Source of the DNA: Megamerina dolium
Lineage: Eukaryota; Arthropoda; Insecta; Diptera; Megamerinidae
DNA length: 64,000 bases
Assembly: GCA_963854835.1 (NCBI GenBank)
Contig: OY978530.1
Location: 24,523,937 to 24,587,936 of the forward strand
Direction: 5' to 3'
Shown here: positions 22,885-33,526 of the stretch, one piece after another
Numbering within the stretch: the first letter of the stretch is position 1
Layout: each line of letters starts with the position of its first letter
Notes under the pieces: generated by a model
Databases searched by the model: none
What the model was told of the DNA's origin: nothing
The model's input: the letters and a program-made list of their open reading frames with translations, nothing else
Made by a program: the position numbers and the translations under genes

Positions 22885-23310
22885 TTTTTTTTTTTAACAA
22901 GCTTTTTTATTGGATATTTCTAAAATTACTTAGAAACTAACAATATGTAATCAAATCTTACAAACTAAATAAAATTATGTGATATTCCCTACGTTTCATC
23001 ACAATTTGTTGAGTCGCGAGGTATACCAATTTCACAGCATATTCAGTGTGTCTTTTCTTTTTAATCGACGATGCCCCGTGCTCAGCAACAATTGCCTAGC
23101 AAGGGGATTCGGATGATTTTTGAATGTAGCTTCTGCAGGACATTGCAACTTCCCCAGAAATTGTGGGTACACTCGATTATACTTGTGGCAATCGCTGATC
23201 CTAATTAGCGTTTTATTTATGCCATCCAATCTACCATTATCGCCCATAAGTTCCCTTTTTACTTTGCTTGCGGAATAATGATAATGAAGCCTTATTCCCA
23301 TCTAATGTTA
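22885..23310 (-). pseudogene. Poly(A)-tailed retrosequence of unknown origin
   Basis: A T11 tract at 22885-22895 is preceded on the minus strand by AATAAA (22906-22911), about 10 nt upstream of the poly(A). This is the normal order for a reverse-transcribed polyadenylated RNA. Upstream lies an 89-codon frame (23032-23301) containing CPAEATFKNHPNPLARQLLL. I do not recognise this family; it could be the C-terminus of a poly(A) LINE or a processed gene copy. It abuts the truncation point of the LINE-B copy. Confidence 0.6.
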
Positions 23311-23838
23311 AAGCCTAGTGAGCAGCACTTCAACTACGTATATCCTCTCCAGAAATCGGTGTATTGTAAATATATCTTAATGTATGTGACGTAATTTACA
23401 GTTTAACCCCGTTTTTGGATAAAAGAATTTCTGAAGAAATTGCAATTTCTTAAGTAGGTCAATTCATTGAAATTTCTTCAGTGGGTCATAATTAGTAGTA
23501 GGTCATCATTATTATTTGTATTTAATACTTGTTGTTGTAAATATTGTGCATACGTTAAATATTATGTATGCATGGTTTGTGCTTATTTTGTTTTTCTTCT
23601 TTTTGGTTCTTTTTTCTTTTTACTGTGTATGGTTGCGAAATTATTTCATAATCATACAGTGAGGTACCATAACCCTGACCATGCATTTTTGTAAGCGTAC
23701 GATATCCCATTGGTAATCAAGATATACATAGAATGGTGATGATCATTATATTAATGATTACAGCGATATTCATAGAGTATACACACATAATAGTATAACA
23801 TAATAATATAACGTAACAGTATAACATAATAGTAATAT
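23311..23838. other. AT-rich spacer
   Basis: AT-rich, with repeated (TAATA)-like and 'ataacataat' motifs immediately left of the Gypsy-2 array (about 23785-23835). No gene is seen. Confidence 0.5.
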
Positions 23839-24276
23839 TGTTACGTTTTTATTCTGTGAGCGTTTAATTCTATTTGAATTATCTTGTTCGATCACTGGAT
23901 TCTGTTAATAATAACTGCAACACTTATTTTATACAACTATATACAGCAACAATTTATTTAATAAACACTATTTACAATCAACTCTGTTTATAATCAACTA
24001 TTTACAATAACACTTTAATGTACTAGCAACTTTTGCCTCTGTATAGATGTTTGCGCAGTCACGTTCGGTATTCGATTGATTGTCAATACTCAACACTGGC
24101 TCTATTTATACTCTGTTGGCAACACCCCAGAATCTTCCTTTATCGAGATTCTTCTCTTCCTTTCTCGTTGGCTTGTTCTGGTTATCGCTTATTTCTTTTT
24201 GTTGACATTCGTTTCGATGCTGCCAATAGAGTCAGTCACAATAGTGATGAGTAATCAACTATCGATACTCGTTACA
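23839..24276 (-). repeat. Gypsy-2 LTR A (3' LTR of internal region 1)
   Basis: 438 bp. Plus-strand ends are TGTTACGTTTTT and ACTCGTTACA. On the minus strand a polypurine tract (AAGAGGAGGGCAG, at about 24277-24289) sits immediately upstream of it, as required for plus-strand priming. Diagnostic bases are ttatacaac, gcttattt and aatagagtcag. Confidence 0.93.
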
Positions 24277-24314
24277 CTGCCCTCCTCTTAACCTTGTTCG
24301 TCCCGAACAAGTTT

Positions 24315-25604
24315 TTATACTTCCCCTCGATATGGCGCAAGTCGCTCCAAGTGCACTACTTTAAACTTTGCTCTTTTATTCCAGGCACGTTGAATGCGAT
24401 ACACTACGTCATTTATCTTTGCTATAATCTCATATGGTCCTTCCCAATGAGTCTGTAGTTTAGGAGACAGGCCTTTCTTTCGTTGTGGATTATGAAGCAT
24501 TACAAGCTCTCCTTCATAGAACCCTTTTGAATTTGCTTTCAAGTCATACCTGGCCTTCATCTTATCGCTTATCATCTGCGACCGCTCTCTGATGAACCGA
24601 TGTACTTCATCCAACTGTTCCCGCTTTTCGCTAGTATAATTACCTTCGGTTGATCTCGTTGGTGTTACAACTCCAAATTTTAAATCAGCTGGCAGTCTTA
24701 ACTCGTTTCCAAAAATTGCCATTGCCGGTGTAGTAGCCGTCGTATCATGTTGTGCGCATCGATATGCCATGAGGAACATTGGTATATGTACATCCCAGTC
24801 TCTTTGGTATTTATCTACAACTTTTCTCAAATATTCCTCCACGGTACGGTTAAATCGTTCTACCATGCCATCAGATTGTGGATGCAAAGGTGTTGTACGA
24901 GTTTTGTATATACCCAGCATACGGCATATCTCTTGGAATACAACTGATTCGAAATTTCGACCTTGGTCTGAGTGTAACTCCATCGGTACACCAAAACGAG
25001 TAACCCATTGGTTGACGAATACATCCGCAACTGTACTAGCTTCCTGATTTGGAATGGGGTATACTTCAGGCCATTTACTGAAGTAATCTATAACCACCAG
25101 AACATACTTGTTTCCTGCGTTGCTTATTGGAAATGGCCCAGCTATGTCCATAGCAATTCGCTCGAATGGAGCACCCACGGTGTATTGGTGCATCTTACCT
25201 CGACTTTTCTTAGTGGGACCTTTGGCCATTGCACATTGCTTACACTTCCGAATCCAATCAGCGACATGGTCATGACATCCAACCCAATAAAATCGGTTCT
25301 TTATTTTCTCGACGGTTTTGGTGATTCCCAAATGCCCTCCACTGGAGGCATTGTGATACTCAGCTATCACTTCATTTATTCTCGCCTTGGGTACCACTAG
25401 AAGATCATTAGTGATTTTTCCATCCTCACTTTCCCATGTTCGGAATAAACATCCGTCTCGTAAGTGCAGGCTTTGCCACTGCGCCCAGTATGCCTTTGCT
25501 ATTGGACTCTCATTAGCCATTTCTTGCCAATCTGGACGTATGCCCTGCTCCTTGTATTCCATAATCTTTACGAGATCTGGGTCGTTCCGCTGATCTTCTT
25601 GCAC
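24315..25604 (-). CDS. Gypsy-2 integrase (internal region 1)
   Basis: A 429-aa open frame covering a whole retroviral-type integrase. The N-terminal zinc finger is H84, H91, C121, C124 (YHNASSGGHLG, CKQC). The DDE core has D153 (AMDIAGPFP), D213 (HSDQGRNF) and E249 (DGMVERFNRT), and there is a C-terminal GPY/F-like block (HWEGPYEII, near residue 393). In the intact Pol this would be the C-terminal part of the polyprotein. Here it is cut from RNase H by a TAG at 25629-25631, so the ATG used is not a natural start. There is no chromodomain and no env frame after it. Confidence 0.92.
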   Translation of the reverse strand: MQEDQRNDPDLVKIMEYKEQGIRPDWQEMANESPIAKAYWAQWQSLHLRDGCLFRTWESEDGKITNDLLVVPKARINEVIAEYHNASSGGHLGITKTVEKIKNRFYWVGCHDHVADWIRKCKQCAMAKGPTKKSRGKMHQYTVGAPFERIAMDIAGPFPISNAGNKYVLVVIDYFSKWPEVYPIPNQEASTVADVFVNQWVTRFGVPMELHSDQGRNFESVVFQEICRMLGIYKTRTTPLHPQSDGMVERFNRTVEEYLRKVVDKYQRDWDVHIPMFLMAYRCAQHDTTATTPAMAIFGNELRLPADLKFGVVTPTRSTEGNYTSEKREQLDEVHRFIRERSQMISDKMKARYDLKANSKGFYEGELVMLHNPQRKKGLSPKLQTHWEGPYEIIAKINDVVYRIQRAWNKRAKFKVVHLERLAPYRGEV

Positions 25605-25628
25605 TCGTTCGGTGGTCCATGACTCCTC

Positions 25629-26432
25629 CTACAATATATTCGTAAGTCGTATGTCGACAATGTGCTCCTTGCTTTCCACTCGAGAACAATGTTTACATTC
25701 CATTTTGCAAGGACGATGAGATAGAGCATCCGCGTTGCCGTGATGTCCTCCTTTACGATGTTCGATGGTAAAATCATAACTCTGCAGCCTTTCAATCCAG
25801 CGCGCCAATTGTCCTTCTGGGTTTTTAAATTGCAATAACCACCTTAGCGCTGAGTGGTCAGTTCGTAGATGAAATGACTGACCGTACAAGTATTTATGGA
25901 AATACTTTACACATTCCAGTATTGCGAGCAACTCTCTTCGTGTGACACAGTAATTTCTTTCTGGCTTCGACAGGATTTTACTGTAGTATGCTATTACTTT
26001 TTCTTGCCCATCTATGATCTGAGAGAGCACACCACCTATTCCATAGCCACTCGCATCTGTGTCCAACACAAACTTTTGACCAGGTACTGGATACGCTAAT
26101 ATTGGTGCTGAACAGAGTTTTTCTTTCAGCTGTTCGAATGCTTTCTGTTGTTCCTCGCCCCACACAAATGGTTTGTTCTTTCTTGTCAACTCATGCAGAC
26201 TGCTGGCGATGTTTGCAAATCCAGGAACAAATAGTCTATAGTAGGTGCATAAGCCTAGGAAGCTTCTTAGCTCGTGAAGATTCGGCGGAATAGGCCTTTC
26301 TTGAACTGCTACTACTTTCTCCTCGTCGGTATGTACCCCTTCTGTTGTTACTTTATGATCAAGATATTTAACTTCTTGCCTGAAGAGTGAACACTTTTTC
26401 ATATTCAGTATACGCTGATTGTATACGCTCAA
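25629..26432 (-). pseudogene. Gypsy-2 RT thumb and RNase H (internal region 1)
   Basis: Encodes the RT connection (RSFLGLCTYYRLFVPGFA) and an RNase H whose acidic sites are all visible: LDTDASGYGIGGVLSQ, TRRELLAILECVK, LRTDHSALRWLL and GNADALSHRP. It ends at an in-frame TAG (25629-25631) a few codons before the integrase. The equivalent codon in the third Gypsy-2 copy is TCG (Ser), so the stop is a point mutation. A frameshift near 26415 separates it from the RT palm. Confidence 0.9.
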
Positions 26433-27047
26433 ATACTTCTTTCAACTTTTCCAGGTGGTCGTTAAAATCTTTTCCCATCACAATAATGTCATCGAGGTAC
26501 ACCACGCACGTTTTCCAGTGTAGTCCTCTGAGTACACGCTCCATCAAACGTTCGAAAGTAGCTGCGCATTGCATAAACCAAATGGCATTACTGTAAATTG
26601 CCATAGACCATCGCCAATACTGAAAGCTGTTTTCTCTTTGTCTTCCTTACCAAGTTCCACTTGCCAGTATCCACTTTGCAAATCAAGAGTTGAGAACCAC
26701 TTCGCACCAGATAGTGTGTCCAGAGTGTCATCGATTCTTGGCAGTGGATAGCTGTCTTTTTTCGTAATCTCATTCAGCTTTCTGTAATGAACACAGAATC
26801 GAGTACTTCCATCCTTCTTCTTTACCAGCACAACTGGTGAACTCCATGGACTCGCTGATGGTTCAATAACACCTTGTTTCTGCATATCGGAAATCAGCTT
26901 AATGGCTTCGTCTCTTTTGGCCAATGGAACTCGTCGTGGTGTTTGACGAATTGGTCTAGAATCACCGGTGTCAATGTGATGCTTCACGATGGTTGTTCGT
27001 CCTCCAGTTTTTCCATTTGAAGAAAAGATTGAACTGTACTTCTCCAA
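26368..27047 (-). pseudogene. Gypsy-2 reverse transcriptase, two overlapping frames (internal region 1)
   Basis: Frame 26544-27047 holds the fingers and first palm part (WSSPVVLVKKKDGSTRF, STLDLQSGYWQVEL, VMPFGLCNA). At about 26567 one base is missing, and the catalytic part continues in frame 26368-26604 (TFERLMERVLRGL, VVYLDDIIVMGKDF). A second slip near 26415 leads into the thumb frame. The catalytic YLDD is intact, but the polypeptide cannot be made in one piece. Confidence 0.92.
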
Positions 27048-27059
27048 TAGTTGTAAAGC

Positions 27060-28028
27060 CTATTCTTTTTGCTGGTTGGTAAGCACACCTGCCCATTCTT
27101 CCATCTGTGCTTTTATTTCCGCTCTGACAGTTCCTGATCTTCCACTTTTTATCGACGAACTCTTTTCGCAGTCTACTACGGCAGTGACTTCCTGGCAATG
27201 ACCAATCACCATTCCTTTCTTCACAACTGTAGATGTATTAGTTGGATTTAATATTCGCACAGGTACTATTCCATTTTCTTTAGGTTCCACTAACGTCCTA
27301 CCAGGTATTATGTTTTTATTTTGTATTTCTTCATCTGCTTCCACTAACCACAACTTGCCTGTCCCATCATCCACATTTATCTGTGCCCAAATCACCGCTT
27401 CTGATTTTGCTGGAACCTCTTGGCGTTGACATGCGAGTACTCGTTTCATGTTTCCACTCCGTTTGTAACCGATGTTCAATGGTAATTCGACATTTGCATA
27501 ATGTAGTATCCGTTGATTTAAATCTAACGTAAATCCGTTGTCAATCATAAAATCAACACCAATTATTACGTCATCGATGATGTCGGCCACAATGAATTCA
27601 TGTTCCCATGTACAATTTCCAATAGATACTCGTTTCTTTATCTTACCCAGAATTTGTGCATCCTCACCCGTTGCTGTACGCAATTTTATTCCCATTAAAG
27701 GCTCAAACCTCTTTACCAAATCGCTCTTGATTATAGAATGTGATGCACCAGTGTCCAGGGTTAACATGAATTCCATATTGTCCAATTTTCCATCAATAGT
27801 CAAGCTGCTTGGCACACTCTGTAGTTGTGAAATGTGAATGATGGGGCCACCCACTGTTGGAGTCAGTTCAAGCCCCGCTGAACTGACTCGATTTAGTTTA
27901 ACGATGGATTTGTGTAGTGGAGCGATCGCTATCCACATTATTCTCCTTCTTTTGTCTTCCTGGAGAATTCGATCTTGATCGCTTTTGTCGCAGACGGCAG
28001 TCACGCGCCATGTGTCCTGGTTTGTCAC
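27060..28028 (-). pseudogene. Gypsy-2 protease region (internal region 1)
   Basis: A 322-codon frame overlapping the end of gag by 131 bp in another frame, the usual arrangement for frameshift-expressed Pol. The aspartic protease motif LTLDTGASHSII (Asp about residue 92) and the partner block DDVIIGVDFM are intact. The frame is closed by a TAG at 27060-27062 in phase with the RT frame that follows (QQKE, stop, ALQLLEKYSSIF), so this is a nonsense mutation inside Pol. Confidence 0.88.
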
Positions 28029-29307
28029 AAATGAAACACTTACCAGTAAACTTGTTTTCGCGTCGACCTGTTGTTCTTCCTTCAGGCTGAACTACTGATT
28101 TTACTGCCTGACGCACTGCTTCAACCAGATCTGTTGTTTCTGTTTCTAATTGGCGTACCCGTGGCATTGGTCGAGACATGAAACTGGCGGCTTCAAACGT
28201 CAAGGCACTACTGACTGTTTCGGCATAAGTATTCCTGGGTGACATGACTAGGGCACGCTTTGTCTCTCCATCACGTATACCATCTATGAATGCCTCTATT
28301 TTTATTTTTTCGACGAACTCTTCCGAATTACCGGAGAACGCTAGATGACATAAGCGCTCAATATCGGAAGCGAATTCCTGAAGGCTCTCATTACTCCGTT
28401 GCACTCGCGATCTCAATTCCACTCGATGTAATTGACTCTTGTATTCATTTCCATATTTTCGCTGGAGTGTGTCCATCAGTGACTGATAGCTACCACGATC
28501 TTTCTCTGGAATCATCTGTAACACCTCGGAAGCATTACCTTTTAATGCGACTATTAAAGCAGCAGTCTTGTCGCTATCATCCCATTGATTCTTCGAAGCT
28601 GTTGTCTCGAATTGAAGCTTGAAGATATTGAATGGCGTGCTTCCGTCAAATGTTGGTGGCTTTAATTTGATTGTACTTGAATCTCTAATCACTGATGTGG
28701 CTGGTCCATTTATTTTTAGTTGATTGAGTTCGTGCTGTAATTTCTCGAACTTATCTTCCAAGTCATCTACATGTTCCTTTAAATCAATGACCTTTTCATT
28801 AATGGTTCCGGAAATTTCCTGAAATCTAAGTTCAATTCCTTTTTGTAGATTTTCGATGACGTGTTCTTGTCGAGCCGAACCTTCTTGAATTTCCATACGC
28901 AATTCAGCCGAATGTTCTTGAAACTTGAAGTCAATTGTTTTCTGGAACTCTCCCATAGCGTTTTCTTGACGTACCGAATGTTCTTGAAACTTGGAGTCAA
29001 TGCGAGACGCATTTTCTTGTAACTTCGCATTAATTCCTTGCAGTTGCTGCTGCTGTTGTTGCATCATGGATTTCATGAGTTCCATTAGTTGACCACTCGA
29101 ATCTATCTTGCTTTCTTCCTCAGCGTGTACGACTGCTTGTATATCGGCTTCCTCGAAGAACTCATGTTCTTCTACGTTAATTCCCTTAGCCTCCATAGCT
29201 TGCCTCAGCCTCACCAGCAGTTCCGCCTTTGCACCTGATGACGATAGATTCATCTCTACCAACAGCTTTTTAAGCTGGTCCACTTTTAGTTGGTCAATTT
29301 TCACCAT
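27898..29307 (-). CDS. Gypsy-2 Gag with N-terminal SAP-like motif (internal region 1)
   Basis: A 469-aa open frame. Residues about 5-39 (LKVDQLKKLLVEMNLSSSGA) match the SAP helix-extended-helix DNA-binding motif. Residues about 75-165 are a Gln-rich coiled coil built from repeated KFQEHS-type units. Residues about 180-360 look like a Gypsy capsid (PPTFDGSTPFNIFKLQFE, SLMDTLQRKYGNE). A single CCHC knuckle, CFICDKPGHMARDC, is near residue 430. The ATG lies about 10 bp inside the primer site on the minus strand. It is apparently intact; a SAP module in a Gypsy Gag is unusual in my experience. Confidence 0.9.
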   Translation of the reverse strand: MVKIDQLKVDQLKKLLVEMNLSSSGAKAELLVRLRQAMEAKGINVEEHEFFEEADIQAVVHAEEESKIDSSGQLMELMKSMMQQQQQQLQGINAKLQENASRIDSKFQEHSVRQENAMGEFQKTIDFKFQEHSAELRMEIQEGSARQEHVIENLQKGIELRFQEISGTINEKVIDLKEHVDDLEDKFEKLQHELNQLKINGPATSVIRDSSTIKLKPPTFDGSTPFNIFKLQFETTASKNQWDDSDKTAALIVALKGNASEVLQMIPEKDRGSYQSLMDTLQRKYGNEYKSQLHRVELRSRVQRSNESLQEFASDIERLCHLAFSGNSEEFVEKIKIEAFIDGIRDGETKRALVMSPRNTYAETVSSALTFEAASFMSRPMPRVRQLETETTDLVEAVRQAVKSVVQPEGRTTGRRENKFTGKCFICDKPGHMARDCRLRQKRSRSNSPGRQKKENNVDSDRSTTQIHR

Positions 29308-29317
29308 CTTTACAGAA

Positions 29318-29334
29318 TCCCACTTCTGACACCA
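29318..29334 (-). other. Primer-binding site, tRNA-Leu type (internal region 1)
   Basis: Minus strand TGGTGTCAGAAGTGGGA, 2 bp inside LTR B, is complementary to a tRNA 3' end TCCCACTTCTGACACCA, which fits tRNA-Leu as used by the mdg3/micropia/blastopia group. Confidence 0.75.
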
Positions 29335-29336
29335 AT

Positions 29337-29774
29337 TGTTACGTTTTTATTCTGTGAGCGTTTAATTCTATTTGAATTATCTTGTTCGATCACTGGATTC
29401 TGTTAATAATAACTGCAACACTTATTTTATATAACTATATACAGCAACAATTTATTTAATAAACACTATTTACAATCAACTCTGTTTATAATCAACTATT
29501 TACAATAACACTTTAATGTACTAGCAACTTTTGCCTCTGTATAGATGTTTGCGCAGTCACGTTCGGTATTCGATTGATTGTCAATACTCAACACTGGCTC
29601 TATTTATACTCTGTTGGCAACACCCCAGAATCTTCCTTTATCGAGATTCTTCTCTTCCTTTCTCGTTGGCTTGTTCTGGTTATCGCTCATTTCTTTTTGT
29701 TGACATTCGTTTCGATGCTGCCAATAGTGTCAGTCACAATAGTGATGAGTAATCAACTATCGATACTCGTTACA
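29337..29774 (-). repeat. Gypsy-2 LTR B (shared middle LTR)
   Basis: 438 bp. Its left half matches LTR C (atataac). Its right half carries bases gctcattt and aatagtgtcag, which differ from both A and C but match the LTRs of the neighbouring element (D, E). The middle LTR is therefore a mosaic. Confidence 0.92.
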
Positions 29775-29812
29775 CTGCCCTCCTCTTAACCTTGTTCGTC
29801 CCGAACAAGTTT

Positions 29813-31102
29813 TTATACTTCCCCTCGATATGGCGCAAGTCGCTCCAAGTGCACTACTTTAAACTTTGCTCTTTTATTCCAGGCACGTTGAATGCGATAC
29901 ACTACGTCATTTATCTTTGCTATAATCTCATATGGTCCTTCCCAATGAGTCTGTAGTTTAGGAGACAGGCCTTTCTTTCGTTGTGGATTATGAAGCATTA
30001 CAAGCTCTCCTTCATAGAACCCTTTTGAATTTGCTTTCAAGTCATACCTGGCCTTCATCTTATCGCTTATCATCTGCGACCGCTCTCTGATGAACCGATG
30101 TACTTCATCCAACTGTTCCCGCTTTTCGCTAGTATAATTACCTTCGGTTGATCTCGTTGGTGTTACAACTCCAAATTTTAAATCAGCTGGCAGTCTTAAC
30201 TCGTTTCCAAAAATTGCCATTGCCGGTGTAGTAGCCGTCGTATCATGTTGTGCGCATCGATATGCCATGAGGAACATTGGTATATGTACATCCCAGTCTC
30301 TTTGGTATTTATCTACAACTTTTCTCAAATATTCCTCCACGGTACGGTTAAATCGTTCTACCATGCCATCAGATTGTGGATGCAAAGGTGTTGTACGAGT
30401 TTTGTATATACCCAGCATACGGCATATCTCTTGGAATACAACTGATTCGAAATTTCGACCTTGGTCTGAGTGTAACTCCATCGGTACACCAAAACGAGTA
30501 ACCCATTGGTTGACGAATACATCCGCAACTGTACTAGCTTCCTGATTTGGAATGGGGTATACTTCAGGCCATTTACTGAAGTAATCTATAACCACCAGAA
30601 CATACTTGTTTCCTGCGTTGCTTATTGGAAATGGCCCAGCTATGTCCATAGCAATTCGCTCGAATGGAGCACCCACGGTGTATTGGTGCATCTTACCTCG
30701 ACTTTTCTTAGTGGGACCTTTGGCCATTGCACATTGCTTACACTTCCGAATCCAATCAGCGACATGGTCATGACATCCAACCCAATAAAATCGGTTCTTT
30801 ATTTTCTCGACGGTTTTGGTGATTCCCAAATGCCCTCCACTGGAGGCATTGTGATACTCAGCTATCACTTCATTTATTCTCGCCTTGGGTACCACTAGAA
30901 GATCATTAGTGATTTTTCCATCCTCACTTTCCCATGTTCGGAATAAACATCCGTCTCGTAAGTGCAGGCTTTGCCACTGCGCCCAGTATGCCTTTGCTAT
31001 TGGACTCTCATTAGCCATTTCTTGCCAATCTGGACGTATGCCCTGCTCCTTGTATTCCATAATCTTTACGAGATCTGGGTCGTTCCGCTGATCTTCTTGC
31101 AC
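29813..31102 (-). CDS. Gypsy-2 integrase (internal region 2)
   Basis: 429 aa, identical in translation to the integrase at 24315-25604, with all HHCC and DDE residues in place. The same upstream TAG lies at 31127-31129. Confidence 0.92.
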   Translation of the reverse strand: MQEDQRNDPDLVKIMEYKEQGIRPDWQEMANESPIAKAYWAQWQSLHLRDGCLFRTWESEDGKITNDLLVVPKARINEVIAEYHNASSGGHLGITKTVEKIKNRFYWVGCHDHVADWIRKCKQCAMAKGPTKKSRGKMHQYTVGAPFERIAMDIAGPFPISNAGNKYVLVVIDYFSKWPEVYPIPNQEASTVADVFVNQWVTRFGVPMELHSDQGRNFESVVFQEICRMLGIYKTRTTPLHPQSDGMVERFNRTVEEYLRKVVDKYQRDWDVHIPMFLMAYRCAQHDTTATTPAMAIFGNELRLPADLKFGVVTPTRSTEGNYTSEKREQLDEVHRFIRERSQMISDKMKARYDLKANSKGFYEGELVMLHNPQRKKGLSPKLQTHWEGPYEIIAKINDVVYRIQRAWNKRAKFKVVHLERLAPYRGEV

Positions 31103-31126
31103 TCGTTCGGTGGTCCATGACTCCTC

Positions 31127-32545
31127 CTACAATATATTCGTAAGTCGTATGTCGACAATGTGCTCCTTGCTTTCCACTCGAGAACAATGTTTACATTCCA
31201 TTTTGCAAGGACGATGAGATAGAGCATCCGCGTTGCCGTGATGTCCTCCTTTACGATGTTCGATGGTAAAATCATAACTCTGCAGCCTTTCAATCCAGCG
31301 CGCCAATTGTCCTTCTGGGTTTTTAAATTGCAATAACCACCTTAGCGCTGAGTGGTCAGTTCGTAGATGAAATGACTGACCGTACAAGTATTTATGGAAA
31401 TACTTTACACATTCCAGTATTGCGAGCAACTCTCTTCGTGTGACACAGTAATTTCTTTCTGGCTTCGACAGGATTTTACTGTAGTATGCTATTACTTTTT
31501 CTTGCCCATCTATGATCTGAGAGAGCACACCACCTATTCCATAGCCACTCGCATCTGTGTCCAACACAAACTTTTGACCAGGTACTGGATACGCTAATAT
31601 TGGTGCTGAACAGAGTTTTTCTTTCAGCTGTTCGAATGCTTTCTGTTGTTCCTCGCCCCACACAAATGGTTTGTTCTTTCTTGTCAACTCATGCAGACTG
31701 CTGGCGATGTTTGCAAATCCAGGAACAAATAGTCTATAGTAGGTGCATAAGCCTAGGAAGCTTCTTAGCTCGTGAAGATTCGGCGGAATAGGCCTTTCTT
31801 GAACTGCTACTACTTTCTCCTCGTCGGTATGTACCCCTTCTGTTGTTACTTTATGATCAAGATATTTAACTTCTTGCCTGAAGAGTGAACACTTTTTCAT
31901 ATTCAGTATACGCTGATTGTATACGCTCAAATACTTCTTTCAACTTTTCCAGGTGGTCGTTAAAATCTTTTCCCATCACAATAATGTCATCGAGGTACAC
32001 CACGCACGTTTTCCAGTGTAGTCCTCTGAGTACACGCTCCATCAAACGTTCGAAAGTAGCTGCGCATTGCATAAACCAAATGGCATTACTGTAAATTGCC
32101 ATAGACCATCGCCAATACTGAAAGCTGTTTTCTCTTTGTCTTCCTTACCAAGTTCCACTTGCCAGTATCCACTTTGCAAATCAAGAGTTGAGAACCACTT
32201 CGCACCAGATAGTGTGTCCAGAGTGTCATCGATTCTTGGCAGTGGATAGCTGTCTTTTTTCGTAATCTCATTCAGCTTTCTGTAATGAACACAGAATCGA
32301 GTACTTCCATCCTTCTTCTTTACCAGCACAACTGGTGAACTCCATGGACTCGCTGATGGTTCAATAACACCTTGTTTCTGCATATCGGAAATCAGCTTAA
32401 TGGCTTCGTCTCTTTTGGCCAATGGAACTCGTCGTGGTGTTTGACGAATTGGTCTAGAATCACCGGTGTCAATGTGATGCTTCACGATGGTTGTTCGTCC
32501 TCCAGTTTTTCCATTTGAAGAAAAGATTGAACTGTACTTCTCCAA
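31127..32545 (-). pseudogene. Gypsy-2 RT and RNase H, broken frames (internal region 2)
   Basis: Three frames (31127-31930, 31866-32102, 32042-32545) reproduce the RNase H, catalytic palm and fingers of internal region 1 exactly, including both frameshifts (about 32065 and 31913). The identical lesions show shared descent after the mutations. Confidence 0.92.
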
Positions 32546-32557
32546 TAGTTGTAAAGC

Positions 32558-33526
32558 CTATTCTTTTTGCTGGTTGGTAAGCACACCTGCCCATTCTTCC
32601 ATCTGTGCTTTTATTTCCGCTCTGACAGTTCCTGATCTTCCACTTTTTATCGACGAACTCTTTTCGCAGTCTACTACGGCAGTGACTTCCTGGCAATGAC
32701 CAATCACCATTCCTTTCTTCACAACTGTAGATGTATTAGTTGGATTTAATATTCGCACAGGTACTATTCCATTTTCTTTAGGTTCCACTAACGTCCTACC
32801 AGGTATTATGTTTTTATTTTGTATTTCTTCATCTGCTTCCACTAACCACAACTTGCCTGTCCCATCATCCACATTTATCTGTGCCCAAATCACCGCTTCT
32901 GATTTTGCTGGAACCTCTTGGCGTTGACATGCGAGTACTCGTTTCATGTTTCCACTCCGTTTGTAACCGATGTTCAATGGTAATTCGACATTTGCATAAT
33001 GTAGTATCCGTTGATTTAAATCTAACGTAAATCCGTTGTCAATCATAAAATCAACACCAATTATTACGTCATCGATGATGTCGGCCACAATGAATTCATG
33101 TTCCCATGTACAATTTCCAATAGATACTCGTTTCTTTATCTTACCCAGAATTTGTGCATCCTCACCCGTTGCTGTACGCAATTTTATTCCCATTAAAGGC
33201 TCAAACCTCTTTACCAAATCGCTCTTGATTATAGAATGTGATGCACCAGTGTCCAGGGTTAACATGAATTCCATATTGTCCAATTTTCCATCAATAGTCA
33301 AGCTGCTTGGCACACTCTGTAGTTGTGAAATGTGAATGATGGGGCCACCCACTGTTGGAGTCAGTTCAAGCCCCGCTGAACTGACTCGATTTAGTTTAAC
33401 GATGGATTTGTGTAGTGGAGCGATCGCTATCCACATTATTCTCCTTCTTTTGTCTTCCTGGAGAATTCGATCTTGATCGCTTTTGTCGCAGACGGCAGTC
33501 ACGCGCCATGTGTCCTGGTTTGTCAC
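32558..33526 (-). pseudogene. Gypsy-2 protease region (internal region 2)
   Basis: Translation identical to 27060-28028, with DTGA intact and the same TAG (32558-32560) before RT. Confidence 0.88.

Noticed and set aside
24315..24400. An env gene after integrase, which would make this an errantivirus
   Set aside because: The integrase frame ends about 40 bp before the 3' LTR, leaving no room for env.
24747..25593. Open frames on the plus strand over the integrase (and equivalents at 30245 and 36185)
   Set aside because: They are antisense to the conserved integrase and repeat with every copy; no family resemblance.
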